This document shows positions 43,281 to 52,374 of a stretch of DNA of 64,000 nt, piece after piece; within the stretch, counting starts at the first letter, position 1; every line of letters begins with the position of its first letter. Made by a program: the position numbers and the translations under genes. The stretch is taken from NCBI GenBank assembly GCA_025062095.1, contig JANXAZ010000008.1, positions 41,681-105,680 of the forward strand, given 5' to 3'. The notes under the pieces are model-generated. The model searched no databases and had not been told where the DNA came from. It saw only the letters and a list, made by a program, of their open reading frames with translations. The stretch is from Geminicoccaceae bacterium (lineage in GTDB: Bacteria > Pseudomonadota > Alphaproteobacteria > Geminicoccales > Geminicoccaceae).

Positions 43281-45074
43281 TCAACCCACGCGCGCGAAAG
43301 CGACGGCGGCCTCCTTCGCGGCTCGCTGCGCTCCGGAAGGCGCATTCCCCGCGACGTCTCGGATGACACCCGAGAGATAGTTCGCGCGCGCCGCGGCGCG
43401 GCTGAGCTTGCCCGAGGTCGTATAGGTCAAGGAGCGCGGGGGAGCCAAGACGAGCTCGCATTCGGTGCCCGCTTGGCGGTTGATCACCGCCTGGACCTCG
43501 CGGCGGAACTCGGCCTGCCGGGCGGGATCGGAGATCCGGCACTGGACGACCACGACGATTCGTTCGCGCTCGTCTTCGCCGGTGACGGCGAAAGCGGCGA
43601 CGTCCCCCGGGCGCACACCGGGGAGCCGTTCGACCGCCCATTCGAGGTCTTGCGGCCAGATGTTGCGACCGTTGATGATGATGAGATCCTTGCTGCGGCC
43701 GGTGACGACGAGCTCGCCGTCGACGAGATAACCCATGTCGCCGGTGTCCAGCCAACCGTCCTCGAGCAGCACGTCGCGGGTCGCCTGCGGGCTCCGGAAA
43801 TAGCCGGTCATGAGACTCGGCCCTCGGATGCACACCCGCCCGATCCGCCGCTCCGGGAGCCGGCGGCCGTGCTCGTCGCGGATCTCGATCTCGTAGCCCG
43901 GCATCGGGCGACCGCAGATCGCGAAGGCTCGCGTGCGCTGCGCGCGCGGGCCGGCGGGAAGCGCGAGCCGCCGCCGCTCGAAGGCCTCGCCCAATTCCAC
44001 GAGATCGGTGCGCACGCCTCGCCCGAGCGGTGCGAAGGTGACCGCGAGCGTCGCTTCGGCGAGGCCGTACGACGGGACGAAGGCTCGCGCATCGAAGCCC
44101 GCGGGGGCGAAGGCTTCCGCGAACTCGGCCAGAGCCCGCGGGCGGATCATCTCCCCCCCGATCCCCGCCACCCGCCAGCGCGCGAGATCGAGCCCCGAGA
44201 GGTCCCTGCTCGCCACCCGGCGCGCACAGAGCTCGTAGCCGAAGGTGGGAGCGAAGGAGATGGTCCCTCCGCTCGCGGAGAGCACCTTGAGCCAGACGAG
44301 GGGCCGGCAGGCGAAGCTCGCGGTGGCGATGTAATCGACGCTCACCTGGTTGAGGACCGGCGTCAAGCAACAGCCGACCAGCCCCATGTCGTGATAGAGC
44401 GGCAACCAAGAGGTGCAGCGGTCCCCGGGCTGCAGGGCGAGACCGTCCTCGGCGATGGCGCGCGCATTGGCGGTGATCGCCGCCTGGGTCACCAGCACGC
44501 CGCGCGGAAAGCTCGTGCTGCCCGAGGAATATTGGATGTAGCAGGGCTCGTCGGGGCCGAGGGGCGCGAGCCCGCCCGCGACCGGCGGGCGCGCGGCGAG
44601 GCCGTCGTAGGTGCCGACCCAGCCGACCTCGGTGCCGACCGCCGCTTCTTCGAGCTGGGCGAGGTAAGCCTCGGATCCGATCGCCACCCGGGCGGCCGAG
44701 CTCTCGAGCATGCCGCGCAAGCGCTCGACATGGGCACGATGGGTGCCGATGCTGAGCGCGAGCGGCAGCGGCACGGGCACGAGCCCGGCGTATTGGCAAG
44801 CGAAGAAGAGAGCCAAGAACTCCGGCGTGGTTTCGGCCAGGACGGCCACCCGTTCGCACCGCGGCAGCCCCAGACCGGCGAGACGCCGGGCGAAGTCGAG
44901 CGCCCGCGTTCTGAGCTCGCGATAGGGCAGCACCCGCTCGAGCTCGCCTCGCGGTCCGTAGAAGTTCGCGCCCGTCTCCCCGAGCGCCGCGTATTCGAGG
45001 CCTTCCACGAGGGTGCGGAAACCTCGCGTCCGAAGAGGCAGCCCGGTGTTCACGGTCGGCGTCGGCTGAACCAT
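43281..45074 (-). CDS. Fatty acyl-AMP ligase / acyl-ACP synthetase
   Basis: Adenylate-forming enzyme of 597 residues of the FAAL type. It shows YIQYSSGSTSFPRGVLVTQ (SSGSTSFPRG at 183-192), SWLPLYHDMGLVG, FVPSYGLAEATLA, GWLDTGDMGYLVDGELVVTGRSKDLIIINGRNIWPQDLE and a C-terminal SGKLSR lysine. It should activate a free fatty acid as acyl-AMP and load it on the ACP encoded two genes downstream, supplying Spt. It heads the minus-strand operon ligase-cerR-acp-spt. ATG at 45074 with AAAGGACG. The gene has a long (about 0.5 kb) upstream region holding a candidate promoter. Confidence 0.9.
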   Translation of the reverse strand: MVQPTPTVNTGLPLRTRGFRTLVEGLEYAALGETGANFYGPRGELERVLPYRELRTRALDFARRLAGLGLPRCERVAVLAETTPEFLALFFACQYAGLVPVPLPLALSIGTHRAHVERLRGMLESSAARVAIGSEAYLAQLEEAAVGTEVGWVGTYDGLAARPPVAGGLAPLGPDEPCYIQYSSGSTSFPRGVLVTQAAITANARAIAEDGLALQPGDRCTSWLPLYHDMGLVGCCLTPVLNQVSVDYIATASFACRPLVWLKVLSASGGTISFAPTFGYELCARRVASRDLSGLDLARWRVAGIGGEMIRPRALAEFAEAFAPAGFDARAFVPSYGLAEATLAVTFAPLGRGVRTDLVELGEAFERRRLALPAGPRAQRTRAFAICGRPMPGYEIEIRDEHGRRLPERRIGRVCIRGPSLMTGYFRSPQATRDVLLEDGWLDTGDMGYLVDGELVVTGRSKDLIIINGRNIWPQDLEWAVERLPGVRPGDVAAFAVTGEDERERIVVVVQCRISDPARQAEFRREVQAVINRQAGTECELVLAPPRSLTYTTSGKLSRAAARANYLSGVIRDVAGNAPSGAQRAAKEAAVAFARVG

Positions 45075-45579
45075 GGTCGTCCTTTACGATGGCTTCGGAC
45101 CTTTCGCGCCGTTCTCGTTTCTTCCCCGACGACCGGACGCCCGGGGTCCGGCAAGTCTCCGAAGAGCCGTGGCCTTCGAAACACGGCGTCGGCAAGTCGT
45201 CGGGCGGATCCCTGTCGCTCCTCCGCGAACTCCGGAGCCGGCGGGGAAGACGGAACGCGCGAGCCTTCCCTCCGCCTGCTCGGCGCGGCCGATGATACGG
45301 GCGCGACCCGGCACCGCTATTCAACTCGTGTTGCAGTTTGTTTCAAAGGCGGCCGGTGCGTTGCCTTCGGGTCACAGAAGCCGGACGAACCGGCCCCGCG
45401 CCGGGTACGGGCACCGCGATCGGCACGGTCGGTGCGTGAGCGCTCGTCCCGAAGCGGGTGGTGATCGCGCCGCCGACGCGGTCCGCGCGCGGCCCCGCCC
45501 GCACGCGCTCGGGTTGCGCGACGGGCCGGGTTCCGGTGAGCTTGCGGCGCGGAGGATCTTCGGGAAGGAGAGAGAGAGC
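45075..45579. other. Non-coding divergent region upstream of sphingolipid operon
   Basis: About 505 bp between the acyl ligase and UPF0173 genes. No convincing gene is seen; a plus-strand frame runs through it into the UPF0173 gene but is not protein-like. It holds the only clearly AT-rich patch nearby (45318-45346) and probably carries control signals for both sides. Confidence 0.6.
45318..45346 (-). promoter_or_regulatory. Candidate promoter for the acyl ligase-cerR-acp-spt operon
   Basis: Minus strand: TTGAAA, a 17-bp spacer, then TGAATA, in an AT-rich island 244 nt before the ligase start. A short inverted repeat, CAAC-4-GTTG, lies in the spacer and could be an operator. The -10 match is poor and the leader long, so this is tentative. 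Confidence 0.33.
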
Positions 45580-46269
45580 ATGCGCCTGACCTGGCTCGGG
45601 CACGCGGCGGTGCACATCGAGGCCGCGGGCAAGAGCATCCTCGTCGATCCCTTCTTCACCGGGAATCCGAAATATCCCGCGGGCTGGGAGGATCGACTGC
45701 ACAAGCTCGATGCCGTGGTCGTCACCCACGGTCACGACGACCACCTGGGCGACACGGTGCGCCTGGCCAAGAAGTACGGGGCGACGGTGGTCGCGCAGTG
45801 GGAAATCTGCATGGCCTGCGCCCAGGAAGGAGTGGAGAAGCTGCAGCCGATGAACACCGGCGGCTGCATCACCCACGAGGGCGTTCGCTTCTGCATGGTG
45901 CCGGCGCTGCACAGCGCCGCCGTGCAACGGGACGGTCGGCTCGCGCCCATGGGCGATCCCGCCGGCTTCGTGATCACCCTCGACGGCACGACCGTCTACC
46001 ACGCCGGCGATACCGCGCTCTTCTCGGACATGGTCCTGATCCAGCGGCTGCACCGACCGCGGGTCGGGTTCCTCCCCGTGGGCGATCGCTTCACCATGGG
46101 CCCGGAAGCGGCGGCGATCGCGTGCAACGAGTTTCTGGAGCTCGAGCTCGTCGTGCCGATCCACTGGGGAACCTTCGATCTCCTCCACGGCGATCCGCAC
46201 GAATTCGCCCGAAAGGTGAGCCGCGGCCGGGTACACATCGCCACGCCGGGCGAGCCGTTCGAGGTCTGA
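45580..46269 (+). CDS. UPF0173 metal-dependent hydrolase (metallo-beta-lactamase fold)
   Basis: Cytosolic hydrolase of 229 residues. MRLTWLGHAAVHIEAAGKSILVDPFFTGNP is the standard UPF0173 opening. The metal-binding motif is THGHDDHLGD; further ligands are in CMVPALHSAA, TVYHAGDTALFSDM and PIHWGTFDLL. Family members are YtkL-like hydrolases without a settled substrate. ATG at 45580 follows GGGAAGGAGAGAGAG. It faces away from the sphingolipid operon and shares the 0.5-kb divergent region with it; no functional link is apparent. Confidence 0.9.
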   Translation: MRLTWLGHAAVHIEAAGKSILVDPFFTGNPKYPAGWEDRLHKLDAVVVTHGHDDHLGDTVRLAKKYGATVVAQWEICMACAQEGVEKLQPMNTGGCITHEGVRFCMVPALHSAAVQRDGRLAPMGDPAGFVITLDGTTVYHAGDTALFSDMVLIQRLHRPRVGFLPVGDRFTMGPEAAAIACNEFLELELVVPIHWGTFDLLHGDPHEFARKVSRGRVHIATPGEPFEV

Positions 46270-46303
46270 GAAGGCGTCCGCTCGGCCGGCGGTCGGCGGG
46301 GCT

Positions 46304-49300
46304 TCAGCGGAAGTTGCGTCCTTCGGGGATCGCCCGGCGGAGATCGCGGCTTTCGTGGCGCACCGCATCGGCGCGCGCGACGGCTCCGTCGAAGGCGGCG
46401 GGATCGAGGGCGTCTTCTCGCAGAAGCGCGAGCTCCTCGGTGAGATCGACGAGCTGCTCGACGAGCAGGTGGAGGACGCGGCCCTCGCGTTGCAACCGCC
46501 CGACGGCGCCCAGAAGTCGCGCCGCGAGAAGCGTCGTGCCGAAGCGCGCGAAGACCCGGGGCCACAGGATGAGATTGGCGAAGCCGGTCTCGTCCTCGAG
46601 GGTGACGAAGACCACACCTCTGGCGCTGCCCGGGCGTTGGCGGACGAGCACGAGGCCGGCGACCTTCGCCCGCGCACCGGCGGGAAGAGCCCAGAGTTCG
46701 CGCGCCGGCACGATCCCGCGGCGGGCGAGGCGCTCGCGCAACAGCGCCAACGGATGGGCGCGCAGCGAGAGCCTGAGCCGCGCGTAGTCCTCGATCACCG
46801 CCTCGCCGAGGGGGACGGGCGGAAGCTCGAGCCAGGGTTCTCCTCCGCCTTCCACCGGGGGCAGGTTGGAGCCCGGAGGCTCTCGCGCCTCGGCGTGATC
46901 GAAGAGCGGCAGCGCGCGCTCGGCGAGCGCCCGTACCTCCCAAAGCGCCTGACGACGGTCGAGACCGAGCGAGCGGAAGGCGTCGGCCTCGGCCAGGATC
47001 GCGAGCGTCTCCCGGCTCACCCCGGCGCGGCGGCGCAGCTCGCCCACCGTGCGGTAGGGCACGAGCCGCGCGGCGACGATGCGGGCGGCCTCGGCGCGGG
47101 CGAGCCCTTTGATCTCGCGCAAGCCCAGCCGGACGGCGTGCGAGAGGGGCCCGCGGCGGGGCAAGGGCTCGAGCGTGCTGTCCCAGAAGGAGTGGTTGAC
47201 GTCCACGGGGCGGACCTCGACCCCGTGCTCGATGGCGTCGCGGACGAGCTGGGCGGGGGCGTAGAAGCCCATCGGCTGAGCGTTGAGGATCGCGGCCAAG
47301 AAAACGTCCGGATAATGGCACTTGAGCCAGGCCGAGACGTAGACGAGAAGAGCGAAGCTCGCGGCGTGGCTCTCGGGGAAGCCGTAATAGCCGAAGCCGC
47401 GGATCTGCTCGAAGCAGCGCTCGGCGAAGGCGCGATCGTAGCCGCGGGCGACCATGCCTTCGACCAACTTCGTCCGCCAGCGCTCGAGATCGCCCTTGCG
47501 GCGGAACGCGGCCATCGAGCGCCTGAGGCCGTCGGCCTCCTCGGGCGTGAAGCCGGCGGCGACGATGGCGATGCGCATCGCCTGCTCTTGGAAGAGCGGC
47601 ACGCCCAAGGTCTTGCCCAAGACTTCCTCGAGTTCTTTCGAGGGGAAGGTGACCGGCTCGAGACCCTCGCGCCGGCGCAGATACGGATGGACCATGTCGC
47701 CCTGGATCGGCCCCGGGCGCACGATCGCCACCTCGATGACGAGATCGTAGAAAGAGCGCGGCGCGAGCCTGGGCAACATGCTCATCTGAGCGCGACTTTC
47801 GACCTGGAACACGCCGATCGAATCGGCCCTTTGGAGCATGGCGTAAACGGCGGGGTCCTCGGCCGGGACGCGCGCCATGTCGAGCTCGAGGCCGTAATGC
47901 GCGCGCAAGAGCTCGAAGGCGCGGCGGATGCAGGAGAGCATGCCGAGTGCCAAGAGATCGATCTTGAGCATTTTCAAGGCGTCGAGGTCGTCTTTGTCCC
48001 ACTCGACGACCGTGCGCCCGTCCATGGCCGCGTTCTCGATCGGCACGAGCTCCCGCAAAGGGCTCTTGGCGATCACGAAGCCGCCCACGTGCTGCGAGAG
48101 ATGGCGCGGGAAGTCCTGGAGTTCCTCGGCGAGCTCGACGGTGCGACGGATCAGGGGATCGTCGGGATCGAGGCCGAGCGCGCGCAAGGCGCGAAGATCG
48201 AAACCCGCGCCACCCGTGGCCCAGACGGCCCGGGAGAGCGTCTCTTGGACGTCCGCCGAAAGGCCCATGACCTTGGCGACCTCGCGCAAGGCGGATTTGG
48301 CGCGATAACGGACGACGGTGGCGGCGAGCGCCGCGTGGTCGCGGCCGTAGGTCTCGTAGACCCACTGGATCACTTCTTCCCGACGCTCGTGCTCGAAGTC
48401 GACGTCGATATCGGGCGGTTCGTTGCGCGCGGCCGAGACGAAGCGCTCGAAGAGCACGTCCATGCGCGCCGGATCGACCGCGGTGATGCCCAGGACGTAG
48501 CAGATCGCCGAATTGGCCGCCGATCCGCGCCCTTGACAGAGAATGCCGCGGCTGCGCGCGAAGAGCACGATGTCGTGGACGGTCAAAAAATAAGGCGCGT
48601 AGCGCAGCTCGCGGACGAGCGCGAGCTCGTGCTCCAGGAGCTTCTTCACTTTTTCCGGCAGATGATCGGGGTAGCGTTCCCGCGCGCCCTCCCGGACCCG
48701 CCGAGCGAGCTCTTCGTCGGGCGTGCGCCCCTCGTAACTCTCCTGCACGGGATAGTCGTAAGCGAGCTCGTCGAGCGAGAAACGGCAGCGCGCGACGATC
48801 GAAAGACCGGCTTCGATCGCCTGCGGCCAGCGGGCGAAGAGCCGGGCCATCTCGGCGGGCGACTTCAAATGTCGCTCGGCGTTGGCCTCGAGCGCGAGGC
48901 CCGCTTCCGCGAGCGTCACCTTCCCGCGGATGCAGGTCAGAACGTCTCGCAGCGGCCGGCGCGCCGGATCGTGGTAGAGGACGGCGTTGGTGGCGAGCAG
49001 ACGCGCGCCCGTGGCGACGGCGAGTTCCGCCAGCCGGTCGATCCGCTCGCGGTCGTCGCCGCGGTAGCGGAAGTGCGCGACGAGATGGAGCCGATCGCCG
49101 AGCTCGGCGTGCAGGCGACGCAAGAGCTCGGCGAAGGCGGCATCGGGCTCTTCGGGCGGGAGCACGCCCAGGATCTGCCCTTCGGCGTGCGCGAGGAGAT
49201 CGGCGAGGAGGAGACTGCAAACTCCTTTGGGGGCGCGCCTGCGGCCTTCGGTGAGCAAGGAGCAGAGCCGGCCGTAGGCTTTGCGGTCGGTGGGCCAGAC

Positions 49301-49531
49301 GAGCACGGAGGGTGCGTCCTCGAGGTCGACCCGCGCGCCCACGAGAAAGCGCAGGCCCACCCGCTTGGCGGTGACGTGCGCGCGGACGACACCGGCGAGA
49401 CTGTTGCGGTCGGTGACCGCGAGCGCCGAAAGCCCCAGCTCTTCGGCGCGCTCGACCAACTCTTCGGGATGGGAAGCCCCTTCGAGGAAGCTGAAATTCG
49501 TCGTCACCTCGAGCTCGGCGTAGGCGGGCAT
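46304..49531 (-). CDS. dnaE2: Error-prone DNA polymerase DnaE2 (ImuC)
   Basis: C-family polymerase of 1075 residues, used for damage-induced mutagenesis with ImuA and ImuB. The opening MPAYAELEVTTNFSFLEGASHPEELV is the DnaE2 signature. A PHP domain (about 1-280) is followed by the palm with PPDIDVDFEHERREEV (catalytic aspartates), ILCQGRGSAANSAICYVLG, FQVESRAQMSMLPRL, and C-terminal helix-hairpin and OB-fold parts. ATG at 49531 has GGGAGGTGG. A LexA box lies 31 bp upstream, so it is SOS-controlled. Normally it follows imuA-imuB in one operon; here a plus-strand Uma2 remnant separates them. Confidence 0.96.
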   Translation of the reverse strand: MPAYAELEVTTNFSFLEGASHPEELVERAEELGLSALAVTDRNSLAGVVRAHVTAKRVGLRFLVGARVDLEDAPSVLVWPTDRKAYGRLCSLLTEGRRRAPKGVCSLLLADLLAHAEGQILGVLPPEEPDAAFAELLRRLHAELGDRLHLVAHFRYRGDDRERIDRLAELAVATGARLLATNAVLYHDPARRPLRDVLTCIRGKVTLAEAGLALEANAERHLKSPAEMARLFARWPQAIEAGLSIVARCRFSLDELAYDYPVQESYEGRTPDEELARRVREGARERYPDHLPEKVKKLLEHELALVRELRYAPYFLTVHDIVLFARSRGILCQGRGSAANSAICYVLGITAVDPARMDVLFERFVSAARNEPPDIDVDFEHERREEVIQWVYETYGRDHAALAATVVRYRAKSALREVAKVMGLSADVQETLSRAVWATGGAGFDLRALRALGLDPDDPLIRRTVELAEELQDFPRHLSQHVGGFVIAKSPLRELVPIENAAMDGRTVVEWDKDDLDALKMLKIDLLALGMLSCIRRAFELLRAHYGLELDMARVPAEDPAVYAMLQRADSIGVFQVESRAQMSMLPRLAPRSFYDLVIEVAIVRPGPIQGDMVHPYLRRREGLEPVTFPSKELEEVLGKTLGVPLFQEQAMRIAIVAAGFTPEEADGLRRSMAAFRRKGDLERWRTKLVEGMVARGYDRAFAERCFEQIRGFGYYGFPESHAASFALLVYVSAWLKCHYPDVFLAAILNAQPMGFYAPAQLVRDAIEHGVEVRPVDVNHSFWDSTLEPLPRRGPLSHAVRLGLREIKGLARAEAARIVAARLVPYRTVGELRRRAGVSRETLAILAEADAFRSLGLDRRQALWEVRALAERALPLFDHAEAREPPGSNLPPVEGGGEPWLELPPVPLGEAVIEDYARLRLSLRAHPLALLRERLARRGIVPARELWALPAGARAKVAGLVLVRQRPGSARGVVFVTLEDETGFANLILWPRVFARFGTTLLAARLLGAVGRLQREGRVLHLLVEQLVDLTEELALLREDALDPAAFDGAVARADAVRHESRDLRRAIPEGRNFR

Positions 49532-49561
49532 CGTCCACCTCCCGGGCTCTTCGGAAAGCAT

Positions 49562-49576
49562 GTTCTTGTTTTGTTC
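49562..49576. promoter_or_regulatory. LexA (SOS) box of dnaE2
   Basis: GTTC-TTGTTTT-GTTC on the plus strand fits the alphaproteobacterial LexA box GTTC-N7-GTTC exactly. It is 31 bp before the dnaE2 ATG and 71 bp before the Uma2 start. The identical pattern occurs before imuA. Confidence 0.9.
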
Positions 49577-49646
49577 TCAAGAGCGCCGACCGCCGCGACG
49601 GTGCGGGCGGGATCGGCCGAGCTCGGGGCGCGCGGAGGAGAGGGCG

Positions 49647-50207
49647 ATGGCGAAGCGGCGCGAGGACGTCCGAGATGACGATCGCGGAGTTCCTCGCCCG
49701 GGACGAGGGGACCGAGACGCGCTACGAGCTCGACCACGGCGCGCCCGTGGCGACGGATCCGCCGTTCGTGCCGCATGCGCGGATCACGGCGAACGTCGTA
49801 CGCACGATCGATCGGCATCTGGAAGGCCGTCGTCCGTGCCGGGCGCTCGCCGGCGCCGGCGTCGTGATCAGCCGGGACGAGCAGAGCTTCTACGTCCCGG
49901 ACGTGGTCGTGACCTGCAAAGAGCCGCGCGCGGCGCCGTACGTCGAGGCCCCTCGGCTCGTGGTCGAGATCCTCTCGCCCTCCACCGAGCGGCTCGACAA
50001 GACGACCGAGGCCCCGGCCTACGGTCGGCTGCCGACGGTCGAAGAGATCTGGCTCGTCTCGGCGGCGAGACGCTGGGCGCTCGTCTGGCGCCGAAGCGAG
50101 GGCGGCTGGCTCGCACAGCTTCCTTACGAGGCGATGCGCGCTTCCCGAGTCCGGTTCCGGGCGGGGACGTGGCGCTCGACGAGCTCTACGATCTTTCCGG
50201 GCTCTGA
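49647..50207 (+). pseudogene. Uma2-family nuclease gene, apparently frameshifted twice
   Basis: Uma2 (DUF820, PD-(D/E)XK-fold) protein encoded between dnaE2 and imuB on the other strand. The body, from 49675, reads MTIAEFLARDEGTETRYELDHG, FYVPDVVVTCKE, RLVVEILSPSTERLDK and LPTVEEIWLVSAARRWALVW. A strong ribosome site (GGAGGAGAGGG) precedes an ATG at 49647 (MAKRREDVR), which is in a different frame and needs a shift near 49674 to join the body. The family-like ending (GDARFPSPVPGGDVALDELYDLSGL, stop 50207) is again in the first frame, needing a second shift near 50131. So the gene is broken or the assembly has two small errors. The usual catalytic Lys after the SPST motif also seems replaced by Glu (DKTTEAPAY). 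Confidence 0.7.
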
Positions 50208-50209
50208 GC

Positions 50210-51712
50210 TCAGGAGAAGCTTCCCAGCACAGACCATGCCGGAGCAGAGGCCTCGCCGAAGAGCCCTTCGCGGGCGCACCAGAGCGCGCGGCCGTCCTCG
50301 AGCCGGATCCGGAAGAAGTCGCGCGGCCGTGCGCTCGCATCTTCCGCCCGCCACCATTCGGGCAGAACGCGCTCGGGACCCGAGGCTGCGATCACCCGTC
50401 CCGCGATCGCTCCCTCGAGGCGCACGGGCGGACCGTCCGGAACGAGGGCGAGCGCGCGGACCGGAAGCGGCCGTGCGAACAGACGCAAGGGCCGCGAGAG
50501 GCTCCCGACCCAGGGACCGGGTCGCGGTTCGACCCCGGCCGGACACCAACGCACCGCCCGTTCGGGAACGTGGGTGGCCACGGGCTCGGGCCGGAGCACG
50601 CGCTCGGCCCCGAGCCGGGCCGCGAGGCGGTCGATCAGCACGGCCGCGGCGCGCGCATCGGCCGGCGCCCCGATCTCGGGTTGCTCGGCGGGGAGCACCA
50701 CCGTCTTCGGCGCCGCGAGCACGGCGCATTCGACACCGAAGCCGAGGTCGAGACGCTCGAGGCGGTACCGCAACAATCGGAAGAGATGCTCGGGATCGCG
50801 GCTCGGTCGGGAAGTCCCGAGCGCGAGGCGCACCGTTTCGCCGTCGACCCGGTGCAACTCCAGCACGAGCCGTAGCGCCCCCCGACCCGCGCTCTCGAGC
50901 GCGCGGCAGAGCTCGCAGACGAGCCTCCGGCAGGCGAACGCGATGCCGGCGCGGGTGGCGATCGGCTCGGGCCGAGCGATCCGGGCCGCGAAGCGGGCGG
51001 GTTCGCCGAGCGGAACGAAGGGCGGCTCTTCCGCCCCGTCGAGGATCTCGAGCGCCCGGGCGAGGGCGAGACCGAAGCGGCGAGCGAGCGACGCGCGCGG
51101 CAGACGGCGCAGATCGCCGATCCTCCGCGATCCGAGTCGGCGCAACACCGCGCACGCCTCCTCCTCGAGCTCGAGCGCCTCGACCGGCAAATCGTCGAGG
51201 TCGCGGGCATCGGACAGGATCCCGCCCGGGCCGAAGCGGGCCCAGAGCCGCGCCGCGAGCCGCCGCTCGGCGAGCGCCGCGCGATGCTCGAGCCCGAGCC
51301 TCGCGAACGCCGCGGCGACCGAGGCCAAAAGGCCCTCCGCGCCGCCCCACAGATGCGCACAGCCCCGAACGTCGAGCATCAGAGCATCCGCACCGTCGAC
51401 GGCGACACGCGGGCTCCAGCGGGTGCAGCGGAGCGCGAGCGCGCGCAGCGCCCGGGCGTCCTCCTCCGGCGCGGCGGGCAGAACGCGCAAGTGCGGACGA
51501 GCGGCCCGCGCATCCGCGAGCGGAAGACCGGGGACGAGCCGCAGCGCTTCGGCCGCGGCGTTCACGGCTACGAGCCTCGGGCCGCCCGGTGCGGGGGCGA
51601 CGAGCGCGAGCGGCTCAGTCTCGCTCCAGGGCTCGCCGCGACGCCGGGCACGCAGGCGCAGTCGCTGGATCGGCCAGCGCGGCAACAGGATGCAGAGCCA
51701 GTCCGGGCTCAT
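50210..51712 (-). CDS. imuB: ImuB, Y-family polymerase-like SOS mutagenesis protein
   Basis: Protein of 500 residues related to Y-family DNA polymerases but thought to be non-catalytic, acting as a hub that ties DnaE2 to the sliding clamp. It starts DWLCILLPRWPIQRLR and shows AVNAAAEALRLVPGLPLADARA, AVDGADALMLDVRGCAHLWGG, LARRFGLALARALEIL and VLELHRVDGETVRLALG. ATG at 51712 with GGAGG upstream overlaps the imuA 3' end by 98 bp. Expression is presumably from the imuA LexA-controlled promoter. Its 3' end stops 2 bp from the Uma2 stop on the other strand. Confidence 0.92.
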   Translation of the reverse strand: MSPDWLCILLPRWPIQRLRLRARRRGEPWSETEPLALVAPAPGGPRLVAVNAAAEALRLVPGLPLADARAARPHLRVLPAAPEEDARALRALALRCTRWSPRVAVDGADALMLDVRGCAHLWGGAEGLLASVAAAFARLGLEHRAALAERRLAARLWARFGPGGILSDARDLDDLPVEALELEEEACAVLRRLGSRRIGDLRRLPRASLARRFGLALARALEILDGAEEPPFVPLGEPARFAARIARPEPIATRAGIAFACRRLVCELCRALESAGRGALRLVLELHRVDGETVRLALGTSRPSRDPEHLFRLLRYRLERLDLGFGVECAVLAAPKTVVLPAEQPEIGAPADARAAAVLIDRLAARLGAERVLRPEPVATHVPERAVRWCPAGVEPRPGPWVGSLSRPLRLFARPLPVRALALVPDGPPVRLEGAIAGRVIAASGPERVLPEWWRAEDASARPRDFFRIRLEDGRALWCAREGLFGEASAPAWSVLGSFS

Positions 51713-52361
51713 CGACCCGCACCTCCACGCTCCCCTCGATCCCGCTCCGCGAGCGCCGGAGCACGAGCCGCAGCCGCAGCGCCCCCTTTTCCGCCGCGAC
51801 GGGCTCGATCCACCAGCGGGTGGCGACGGCGCTCGGCGTCGGGTCGGGAGCCGCGCGGAGCAGAAGACCGAGTCCGCCGCCGCGCTCGACCGCGAGCTGC
51901 CAGCGTCGGCCGAGGTCGAGATCGACGCGTGCGGGCTCGGCCACCACGACCGCGGCGGCCGGCGAGGCGAGCGCCTCTTCGGTCGCGCGCGCGAGCGCCG
52001 CGCCATCGGGGGCGCGGACGAGGAGCAGGCGCGACGGATCGATCCCGCGCGCGGCGAGCCCCGGCGGCCAGGGGATCCCGCGCGCCCGCGCCCCGGCTTC
52101 GTCGAGGCACCATACGAGCAGCCCCGGCCGGTCGAGCGCGGCCTTGGCGATCGCGACGGCGAAGAGGGTGGCGGCGGGACCGGCGAGCTCGTGCAGCGCC
52201 GTGCGCGCGAGCCCACCCTCCGGCAGCAGGGCCGTAAGCGCGGGGCCGAGCCGCACGGGCGGGACCGCGAGGCCCGCGCCGCGGCCCTCGAGGGCGCGGA
52301 TACGGGCGCGCAGAGCCGCGAGTCGCGCGGCGGAGTCGGGCGGGAGCGCGACCTCGTTCAT
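51615..52361 (-). CDS. imuA: ImuA, RecA-like SOS mutagenesis protein
   Basis: Protein of 248 residues distantly related to RecA/SulA that works with ImuB and DnaE2 in translesion synthesis. Features include LGPALTALLPEGGLARTALHELAGPAATLFAVAIAKAALDRPGLLVWCLDEAGARARGIPWPPGLAARGIDPSRLLLVRAP in successive blocks, then ALASPAAAVVVAEPARVDLDLGRRWQLAVERGGGLGLLLR and a C-terminal beta region that supports ImuB contact. ATG at 52361 lies 14 bp downstream of a LexA box; an in-frame ATG at 52397 would overlap the box, so 52361 is chosen. First gene of the imuA-imuB unit. Confidence 0.9.
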   Translation of the reverse strand: MNEVALPPDSAARLAALRARIRALEGRGAGLAVPPVRLGPALTALLPEGGLARTALHELAGPAATLFAVAIAKAALDRPGLLVWCLDEAGARARGIPWPPGLAARGIDPSRLLLVRAPDGAALARATEEALASPAAAVVVAEPARVDLDLGRRWQLAVERGGGLGLLLRAAPDPTPSAVATRWWIEPVAAEKGALRLRLVLRRSRSGIEGSVEVRVDEPGLALHPVAALADPATAPACPASRRALERD

Positions 52362-52374
52362 GGTTCGTTCTTTA

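Noticed and set aside
45343..46677. Long minus-strand frame opposite the UPF0173 gene
   Set aside because: Low-quality translation antisense to a clear metallo-beta-lactamase-fold protein.
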